IMG/VR virus record: IMGVR_UViG_3300010389_000001
Coordinates: 168,534 to 232,533 of that record
Source of the DNA: a virus
Length of the DNA stretch: 64,000 nt
Strand: one strand, 5' to 3'
Below, piece by piece: positions 57,724 through 64,000 of this stretch; the first letter of the stretch is position 1, and the number at the start of each line of letters is the position of its first letter. Under the pieces are notes generated by a model. The model worked only from the letters and a program-made list of their open reading frames with translations. It was not told where the DNA came from and made no database searches. The translations under genes and the position numbers were made by a program.

Positions 57724-59213
57724 TGATTGTTCTAGATTTAAAAAATAAAAAAGACTGGAATATGAATGGCGTAAACTGTGAATCTAGCGTAAAAATGAAT
57801 AATAAAGGTTATTTTTATTCATTTATTGATAAGCCTGGTGAATACGAGTTTCGTATATTATCAAAAAATATTTCAGGTAATGGTCTTTTTTATTTAAGGG
57901 TAGTTAGCGAAAAAGATAAAATATTGTTCAATAAAAAGATAAAGTTTACATCAAAAAGCTGGAATGAATCAATCTTTAAAATAAGCTTAAAAGACTTTGG
58001 CAAAAAAGCAAAAGTCCTGATAACAAGAGAGCTTGACGGAATTGGCAGGATAGAAATCGGAAGACTTACCGTTAAGATTTCGGAAGAAGTTCTTCCGAAG
58101 GAATCTAAAAGACAAAAATCTATAGCGGACAATAAGCTTATAAGATGCGAGTCTGCAGTTCGCGCTGCAGTCATTATTCCATATGCAATATACGGCGGAG
58201 CAGAAGTTTATTTAAGAAATTTATTCTGCCACAGACCTGCTGGACTAGAGGTAGATTTTTTATTTTTAAAACCAAATAAGTTATCAGATTATCTAAAAGA
58301 ATATGACTGCTTTAATCTTGGAAGCTTAAGCAAATTGAAGCATCAGCTGATAAAAGAAAATTATGATAAAATTATTTACTACAACAGCAAAAGTGTATAT
58401 TCTTTTATTTTAAATTTAAAGCAGAATAATCTTATTTGCTCCGATTTAATAGAAATATATCATAGCAATTTTAAGTGGTCTGATTCATTATCTTCGCTAA
58501 ACTCAAGGAGCGGCATATCCAAGATAATTAGAGTTGCTGATAATCTGTGCAATGATATTTCCGGAGACTTTAGCCTAAAAACAATACCTGTAAGCATAGA
58601 TGTTGAAAAATATAAGCCGAAAGACTCCCCGATCAAAGAGCTTATTGGGGAAGGAGAAGGGGGCATGCTCTTTGGGATGGTTGCTCGCCTGTCTCCCGAA
58701 AAGAATATATCGTATGCTATCGATTTATTTAAGCGATTGAGCAATCATAGGCTGATTGTAATCGGAGATGGCCCGTTGCGCAATAGTCTCAAAGAAAAAA
58801 TAGTCAAAGAAAAAATTGATAATGTAAAGCTTATTGGTTACAAAGAAAATGTTTATGAATATTATAATTTATTAGATGTTTTTTTGCTTACCTCAAAGTT
58901 TGAAGGAACGCCAATATCTATAATTGAAGCTATGTCGTATAATCTTCCTATATTTACAACGGATGTCGGAGAAATAAGAGCTTCTCTATCTTATGTAGAA
59001 GGAATAGGTTATCTAACCGGGGAGTTGGATGAGGATGCGAAAATGATAAGTGATTTTAAATTTGATGAATCTATAAATTGTAGAGAGTGGGTCCTAAAAA
59101 ATAATAATTCACTTATTAATTCGAGCATGTTCTTTGGCGAGATAATTGGAAATTCTCTAACTTACTCAGAGTTAGATTTATCTTTGCCAATTTTAAGCGG
59201 AGCTTATTTTTAA
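57723..59213 (+). CDS. Two-domain GT4-family glycosyltransferase with N-terminal beta domain
   Basis: The product has 496 residues from the ATG at 57723. I reject the upstream in-frame TTG at 57687, which lies inside the previous gene. Residues 1-130 form a beta-sandwich-like domain (short strands with YFYSFIDKPGEYEFRIL) not seen in the neighbours, perhaps binding the acceptor. The glycosyltransferase part starts at about residue 145 (AVIIPYAIYGGAEVYLRNLF), with GMVARLSPEKNISYAI at about 318-333 and the E-x7-E motif at E394/E402 in SKFEGTPISIIEAM. The base composition looks more AT-rich than the sheath gene, by eye. Start and stop overlap both neighbours. Confidence 0.85.
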   Translation: MIVLDLKNKKDWNMNGVNCESSVKMNNKGYFYSFIDKPGEYEFRILSKNISGNGLFYLRVVSEKDKILFNKKIKFTSKSWNESIFKISLKDFGKKAKVLITRELDGIGRIEIGRLTVKISEEVLPKESKRQKSIADNKLIRCESAVRAAVIIPYAIYGGAEVYLRNLFCHRPAGLEVDFLFLKPNKLSDYLKEYDCFNLGSLSKLKHQLIKENYDKIIYYNSKSVYSFILNLKQNNLICSDLIEIYHSNFKWSDSLSSLNSRSGISKIIRVADNLCNDISGDFSLKTIPVSIDVEKYKPKDSPIKELIGEGEGGMLFGMVARLSPEKNISYAIDLFKRLSNHRLIVIGDGPLRNSLKEKIVKEKIDNVKLIGYKENVYEYYNLLDVFLLTSKFEGTPISIIEAMSYNLPIFTTDVGEIRASLSYVEGIGYLTGELDEDAKMISDFKFDESINCREWVLKNNNSLINSSMFFGEIIGNSLTYSELDLSLPILSGAYF

Positions 59214-60310
59214 TGACCCAGAGATCAATAAGATTATTCGGTAATCCCCAGGATTTTACAGGATATGGAAACGCCACTCAGGCTATATCCATGGCCCTTG
59301 ATTTATCCGGGATACCGACAAAGTATGTCTTCTCTGGGCCAAATAAGCATTTCTCAAAAAAGCTTCGTCAACATAACTGTAAACCTGATGTTGATTTATA
59401 CATACAAACTCCCCCATTTTCTAGGCACAGGTCTCTGAATTATAGAATTGGGTATTTTTACTGGGAAACGGATAAACTACCGAACTTGTGGGCTAAAGAC
59501 ATAAAGACAAGTCTGGATGAGATATGGGCTCCATGCCAACTTGTAAAAGATGTTTGCTTAAAGGCCGGCTTCAAGGGTCCAATTAAAATAATTCCTACGC
59601 CAGCTCTGAGCCCCACGTCAAGCTCTAAAATACAAATTCCATCTAAATTTAAAAATTTAGTTTTAGATGAAAGCGTATTTAAATTTTATTCAATTTTTCA
59701 ATGGAATGAGCGAAAAGGATATCATAAGTTAATAAAAAGTTATTATGAAGAATTTTCATCTAAAGATAATGTGATCTTGATCCTAAAGGTTAATCCAATT
59801 AACCATAAGCTTCACGGAATGCAAAAAATAAAAGATGATATTTTAAAAATAAGATCGCTAGTTAAGAGGTCAAAAAAAGATTTACCAAAAATCTTCTTGT
59901 CCACAGATCATATCGATCGCCATCTTTTAGACGCTCTACATCATACTTGTGATGCGTTCGTTCTCCCTCACCATGGAGAGGGGTGGGGTATGCCAATACA
60001 TGATGCAATCAACCATAATAATTTTATAATTACAACGAAGTATGGAGGAGTAACTGAATGGCTAAATAATGAGAACTCCTTTATAATAAAGCATTCTATG
60101 ACAGCCGCAAAGTCCATGAATTGGAATCCATGGTATGAGCCAAGTCAAAGGTGGGCAAATCCAAGTGCCAATAGCTTAAAGAGGCAGATGAGAAGCTGCT
60201 ATGAAGACAGAAATAACTTTGATTATAAGAAGGAAAATCTAAATCAAATTACTAATTTATTTACTATAGATAAGTGCGCTCTTAATATTAAGAAAGCATT
60301 AGAAGCGTAG
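59213..60310 (+). CDS. GT4-family glycosyltransferase, E-x7-D variant
   Basis: The product has 365 residues. The N-terminal domain has the GNPQDFTGYGNATQAIS glycine loop that binds the donor phosphate (about 10-26), then a YFYWETDKLP segment (about 82-91). The C-terminal domain has FQWNERKGYHKLI (about 163-175) and HHGEGWGMPIHDAI (about 253-266). In that motif the second acidic residue is D264 instead of the usual E, eight residues after E256. This variation is seen in some families and is probably still functional. The start overlaps the upstream stop by one base. Confidence 0.85.
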   Translation: MTQRSIRLFGNPQDFTGYGNATQAISMALDLSGIPTKYVFSGPNKHFSKKLRQHNCKPDVDLYIQTPPFSRHRSLNYRIGYFYWETDKLPNLWAKDIKTSLDEIWAPCQLVKDVCLKAGFKGPIKIIPTPALSPTSSSKIQIPSKFKNLVLDESVFKFYSIFQWNERKGYHKLIKSYYEEFSSKDNVILILKVNPINHKLHGMQKIKDDILKIRSLVKRSKKDLPKIFLSTDHIDRHLLDALHHTCDAFVLPHHGEGWGMPIHDAINHNNFIITTKYGGVTEWLNNENSFIIKHSMTAAKSMNWNPWYEPSQRWANPSANSLKRQMRSCYEDRNNFDYKKENLNQITNLFTIDKCALNIKKALEA

Positions 60311-60316
60311 TTCGTT

Positions 60317-61252
60317 ATGTCAAAAAGATATATTATAGCAGATTGGCTAGTGCATGGCGGTCATCAATATGAGTTTTTTAAAACTGGGCATGACTTCTTC
60401 TGCGCTAACCCGGATGGCTCCGCGCCTGATCCAAAGTCATTGGGCCGACCGATAAATGAAAATGTGAAGTATGTAAAACAAAGCGCTCTTCAGGAAAAGA
60501 GGGTTTCCATTATAATGGTAAGAAGCCCTATTAAGGCAGAAAAGTACAATCGCCTTAGAGGAAAGTACGCCTTTAATAAGCCTCCTGGTATTGCGGTAGT
60601 GCAGACAACAAATCCTTTTGTTCCACCAAGATGGGTGCGATGCGTTGTGTGGAACTCTGAGCATTGTATGAAGTTACATTCTAAAGCAATCGGTTGGGCA
60701 AAGCACTTCTATATTCCGCACGGCTTTGATCCGAATGAATTTAGCAACCTGGGGCTGCAGAGAAATGGCAAAATGCTCGGCGCAGGAAGCCTGTATAGGC
60801 AAAGAGACAATCTATTGGGTTATCGCGAATGGAGGTGGGTTGCAGATCGTCTAAAGGATCGCTGCGCCCTCATAGGGCACGGAAATGACGACCCAGAGTC
60901 AATAGGCAGCCACTCTCTCGATCGCTTGGTAAAGATATATAATGAGCATTCCGTATTTCTAAATACAACAAAACATAGTGCTATGCCGAGAACCAGAGCG
61001 GAGGCCATGATGTGCGGCATGCCGCTTGTTTCTACCGCAAATTATGGTATAGAAAAATATCTTATAAACGGAAAAAATTGTATTATAGCAAATGGCAAGC
61101 AGGATATGCTAGAGGGAGTGAAAAAGATATTGGACTCGCCTTCGATGCAGGAAGATTTTTCTTCGGCCTCAAGAGAAACTGCTTTAAAATACTTTCATAT
61201 AAATGAGTATCTTAATAGATGGAAACAAGTTTTTGAAGAGGCTTTAAAATGA
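60317..61252 (+). CDS. Glycosyltransferase, GT-B type
   Basis: The product has 311 residues and is shorter than its neighbours. The N-terminus has LVHGGHQYEFFKTG, a glycine-containing donor loop. A histidine-containing strand FYIPHGFDPNEF (about 130-141) aligns with the PHG-x-D motif of GT4 enzymes. The C-terminal motif is RTRAEAMMCGMPLVSTANYG (about 218-237); only the second of the two acidic residues of the family motif is obvious. The stop overlaps the next ATG (ATGA). Six bases separate it from the upstream gene, without a clear ribosome binding site. The acceptor is unknown. Confidence 0.75.
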   Translation: MSKRYIIADWLVHGGHQYEFFKTGHDFFCANPDGSAPDPKSLGRPINENVKYVKQSALQEKRVSIIMVRSPIKAEKYNRLRGKYAFNKPPGIAVVQTTNPFVPPRWVRCVVWNSEHCMKLHSKAIGWAKHFYIPHGFDPNEFSNLGLQRNGKMLGAGSLYRQRDNLLGYREWRWVADRLKDRCALIGHGNDDPESIGSHSLDRLVKIYNEHSVFLNTTKHSAMPRTRAEAMMCGMPLVSTANYGIEKYLINGKNCIIANGKQDMLEGVKKILDSPSMQEDFSSASRETALKYFHINEYLNRWKQVFEEALK

Positions 61253-62115
61253 AAAAAATACTGCTTTTAACTGACTCTTATAATTGGGCTACTTATTTTA
61301 GAGCAGTAAATCTTAAGCATAATTTAAAAAACTATGATTTTACAATTCTATCCTTCGAAGATAAGCACAAAGTAGATTTTAATGATTTTGATATTGTTTA
61401 CATAACAAATTGGCCAATATACGGATACGTTCGAGATAAAATTTCTAGCAGAAGAGGCTACAAGCTCGTTACCGGAGTATCAAGTCATATAGGCAGGAAA
61501 AGCGCGCGTGAAATGAGAACATTTTTTTCCTCTTTTGACGCTATAGGTCTTTCAAATAACTTTTTAATGAAAGAATTCGCTAGTGCAAAATTTAAAAAGC
61601 TTGTTTATACGCCATTTGGTGTAAATCATAATATCTTTAATAAAAAAACAAATCCGGCGGACTACAAACACGTATTTGGATGGGTTGGCAATAAAGATAG
61701 GCCGGTAAAGCGATATTCCGAAATAAAAGAAGCAATACAAAGCTTGGGCACAACATATGAGCTGAGAACCGTTGGAAGCTCTAACAATTTTTCCAGGGAA
61801 AAGATGGCAAAATTTTACAACTCTATAGGTACCCTTATTTGCTTCAGCGAATCAGAGGGCACTCCGAATCCAGTATTGGAGGCCGCCATGTGTGGGAGGG
61901 CCATAATTTCTACAAATGTAGGCAATGTTCCTCAGCTGATGTCTAAGGTAAGGGAGTTTACTCCAATAGACTCTAGAAAATCTCTTATAGATCAAATTTT
62001 TGAATATAAGAATAAGAAAGACCTTGCATCTTTCGGGTCAGATATAGAGGCGATTGCGAAAAGGGAGTGGACCTGGGAGAGGCAATCAAAAAGATTCGTA
62101 AAATTATTCGAGTAA
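61249..62115 (+). CDS. GT4-family glycosyltransferase, compact
   Basis: The product has 288 residues, small for the fold. N-terminal strands (KILLLTDSYNWATYFRA) are followed by a C-terminal donor-binding half with FGWVGNKDRPVKRYSEI (about 143-159) and the motif SESEGTPNPVLEAAMCG (about 200-216), where E203 and E211 are eight residues apart. The start overlaps the upstream stop as ATGA, and the next gene follows after three bases. The reduced size suggests a shortened N-terminal domain. It is a retaining GT-B enzyme by inference from the motif. Confidence 0.8.
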   Translation: MKKILLLTDSYNWATYFRAVNLKHNLKNYDFTILSFEDKHKVDFNDFDIVYITNWPIYGYVRDKISSRRGYKLVTGVSSHIGRKSAREMRTFFSSFDAIGLSNNFLMKEFASAKFKKLVYTPFGVNHNIFNKKTNPADYKHVFGWVGNKDRPVKRYSEIKEAIQSLGTTYELRTVGSSNNFSREKMAKFYNSIGTLICFSESEGTPNPVLEAAMCGRAIISTNVGNVPQLMSKVREFTPIDSRKSLIDQIFEYKNKKDLASFGSDIEAIAKREWTWERQSKRFVKLFE

Positions 62116-62118
62116 ATC

Positions 62119-63141
62119 ATGCAAAGAATTTTAATTACAAGTACTCAATACCCCTATTATGGCGGTGCGGCAACAAACGCATATGCTTTAATAAAGCATT
62201 TTAGAAAGCTAGGCATAAAAGTATGTGGTACATTTTTCGAAGAGAAAAGCGTAAATGCTGATCCAGACTCTATTGGAGGAGTATTTCTTGCCTCAAAGAA
62301 AGATGTGCAAAGTTGTAAAAAAAAGATAAATCAGTATCTAAAAGGAGAGCCCGATGTTGTGCTTTGCAAAAATTACGTTGCGCCAGTCTTGTCCAGGAAG
62401 ATTTATCCAAATTCAAAAATATTTTACTTAGCTTCTGGCTGTCCCCACATGATGGAGCTATCATCAAAAGATATATCTGCAATTAAATACTTAAAATCAT
62501 CTAGGTCTATAGAATTTGCTGCTGAAAAAAGCGCGATAAAATCTTCTGACTTTATTGTTCCAAATAGCGAAATTGGAAGAAGATTGCTGCAAAAACATTA
62601 TGGCAATTCAAAGAAAATTTTAAACTCATTCAATACATCGCTTGAAATAAATAGAAAGCCCAGATCCATTGAGTTTGATCGTAGAAATTATGACATAGGC
62701 TTTATATGCTCTAATTTTAATAGAACAGTAAAGAACTCAAGATTAGCTTTATCTATTTTTAGTAATTTTAAATCAAATAAAAAAATTGCCATAGGAAATA
62801 ACTCATCTGCTTTTAAATCAGTAGACAGAACTACAGTTATGAACTCTAAAGATAATGACTTTATCATAAGGACTCTTTCACAAACAAAATTGATTATCTG
62901 CCCATCTTATTACGATGCATCACCAAATATCGTGCGAGAAGCTATTTTATGCGGATGCAATGTTTTGGTTTCAAAAAACTGCGGATGGAGTGAGGCTTAC
63001 CCAAGAACAAGCGTGTGTGAAGATATCTATGATAAAAAAGAGTGGGTCGCTAAGGCGAAATTTTTAGTTAAACGAAATGTAAAATATGACTACAAATATA
63101 ATGCAGATATAGTCAGATATCTTGAGGGTGCATTAAAATGA
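62119..63141 (+). CDS. Glycosyltransferase, GT-B type
   Basis: The product has 340 residues. A glycine-rich loop near the start (TQYPYYGGAATNAYALIK, about 9-26) and a C-terminal region CPSYYDASPNIVREAILCG (about 257-275) mark the GT-B fold. The first acidic residue of the usual E-x7-E pair appears to be an aspartate, in DASPNIVREA, with E nearby. The last strand carries VLVSKNCGWSEAYPR. The stop overlaps the start of the next gene as ATGA. This is the sixth gene of the block. Confidence 0.75.
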   Translation: MQRILITSTQYPYYGGAATNAYALIKHFRKLGIKVCGTFFEEKSVNADPDSIGGVFLASKKDVQSCKKKINQYLKGEPDVVLCKNYVAPVLSRKIYPNSKIFYLASGCPHMMELSSKDISAIKYLKSSRSIEFAAEKSAIKSSDFIVPNSEIGRRLLQKHYGNSKKILNSFNTSLEINRKPRSIEFDRRNYDIGFICSNFNRTVKNSRLALSIFSNFKSNKKIAIGNNSSAFKSVDRTTVMNSKDNDFIIRTLSQTKLIICPSYYDASPNIVREAILCGCNVLVSKNCGWSEAYPRTSVCEDIYDKKEWVAKAKFLVKRNVKYDYKYNADIVRYLEGALK

Positions 63142-63952
63142 AAAGAGTTTTATTTATAGTTGATAAGCCGGGCTGGGCCTATGATGATGCAGCTCAAAAT
63201 TGGAAAAGACTACTTTGCAAAGAATATAAAATAGATATTCTACATCTGGCTGAATATGATGGCGTTCGCCCAGATCATAGATTTTACGGACTAATTAAAG
63301 AATATCAAGATTGTGCAATAAATAATCAATCTGCAGATTTAAAAGATTTAATATCAGAAAAAAATTTGTTTTTATGCAAAGGAATTAAGGCAGAGCCAGT
63401 TTTTGATCATAATAATTATGATATAATTTATTTATTTTATCACAGAGCACTATGTGATTCAAGGCTTCTTGCTACACCAATCCCACTTGAAAAAGTTGTA
63501 ATTGCTATAAATAATGAAAAGTGGACAGATCTTGGCGCAAAAAAAGAATATGATACATATATGAAGGGAGTGGGCGGCATTTCTGTATGCAACTCTTTTG
63601 TTGAAAAATCTTTCAGTGGATTAAACCCAAATATTTTTAGAGTCTCTCAATCTATTAACAAAGATGTATTTTTCAAAATAAAAGATAATGCCAAAAGTAA
63701 TCGTTTTATAGCCGGCTGGTCTGGCAATTATAAAAATCCTTTAAAAAATTTTGAACTAATAAAAGAAGCTATTTCAAATACTAAAGCTAGATTTACCTAT
63801 GCGAATAACCTTTCCAGAAAAGAGCTTAACGTATGGTATAATAACATAAACTGCGTGGTATGCGCTAGTGTGTCTGAGGGCGGCCCCCTTATGCTCTTGG
63901 AAGCCGGAGCAGTGGGGCTTCCTGTGATAACCTCTAAAGTTGGGTTGGCTAG
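63138..63952 (+). CDS. Partial glycosyltransferase, 3' end lost in adapter
   Basis: This reading frame starts with ATG overlapping the previous stop (ATGA). About 271 residues of real sequence remain. It begins MKRVLFIVDKPGWAYDDA and contains a GWSGNYKNPLKNFELIK strand (about 194-210) and an E-x7-E motif at E247/E255 within VSEGGPLMLLEAGAVG. The frame does not stop before base 63953, where non-biological adapter begins; its translation ends in CLLYTSPSPRD, an adapter peptide. True length is therefore unknown. It would be the seventh glycosyltransferase. Confidence 0.75.
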
Positions 63953-64000
63953 CTGTCTCTTATACACATCTCCGAGCCCACGAGACGTAGAGGAATCTCG
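63953..64000 (+). other. Illumina Nextera adapter sequence (artefact)
   Basis: The last 48 bases begin with the transposase mosaic end CTGTCTCTTATACACATCT, followed by CCGAGCCCACGAGAC, then GTAGAGGA (matching the Nextera i7 index read N712 as I remember it) and ATCTCG, the start of the flow-cell sequence. This is not phage DNA. The genuine sequence ends at 63952. Confidence 0.97.

Noticed and set aside
1-63952. CRISPR arrays, tRNA or rRNA genes, integrase or attachment sites
   Set aside because: I saw no evenly spaced direct repeats, no tRNA-like cloverleaf, and no recombinase motifs in the read sequence.
63953-64000. The end of the last reading frame as a real protein C-terminus (CLLYTSPSPRD)
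   Set aside because: These bases are adapter sequence, so the peptide is an artefact.

Overview
The window looks like the late structural region of a large tailed phage with a contractile tail (a myovirus). Every convincing gene is on the + strand, genes are packed with overlaps or gaps of only a few bases, and the order is a recognisable contractile-tail order: terminator-like protein, sheath, tube, frameshifted tail chaperone, tape measure, baseplate hub, spike, gp25-like wedge and J-like wedge. I see no tRNA, rRNA, integrase, CRISPR array or bacterial housekeeping gene. The sequence is AT-rich. The last 48 bases are Illumina Nextera adapter, so this is a raw assembly end, probably metagenomic or otherwise uncurated. 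The host cannot be named. A holin-like gene and two membrane-anchored coiled-coil proteins at the left edge suggest a host with an inner membrane and periplasm.

Layout. Positions 1-1207 hold four small genes, three of them with membrane or export signals, possibly lysis-related. Positions 1258-9440 hold two tandem paralogous fibre-like proteins (1519 and 1207 aa) with a shared N-terminus and beta-helix regions. Positions 9424-11072 hold a coiled-coil/beta-sandwich protein, an unknown protein and a tail-terminator-like protein. Positions 11131-16937 hold the enlarged sheath gene (1091 aa), an intruding homing endonuclease gene and the tube gene. Positions 17024-19862 hold a tail assembly chaperone with a textbook -1 frameshift site, then the tape measure protein. 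Positions 19862-41857 hold the baseplate: tail-tip/hub protein, 1624-aa hub, 787-aa spike, an unknown 2614-aa giant with a long hydrophobic stretch, an unknown 678-aa protein, gp25-like and J-like wedge proteins. Positions 41866-56217 hold two giant distal proteins (3245 and 1521 aa) with LamG-like and dockerin-like modules. A small unknown gene follows. From 56641 to the end there are six and a partial seventh GT-B glycosyltransferase genes in a row.

How they work together. The tube and sheath assemble on the baseplate under control of the tape measure and the G/GT-type chaperones. The hub and spike form the puncturing tip. The giant fibre-like proteins probably recognise glycans or the host surface. 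The glycosyltransferase cluster directly behind the adhesion genes suggests that the phage builds its own glycan, either on virion proteins or on a host surface molecule. That last point is inference. The most striking items are the -1 frameshift element, the homing endonuclease whose putative ribosome binding site lies inside a terminator hairpin, the giant protein with hydrophobic segments, the dockerin-like pair and the glycosyltransferase array.
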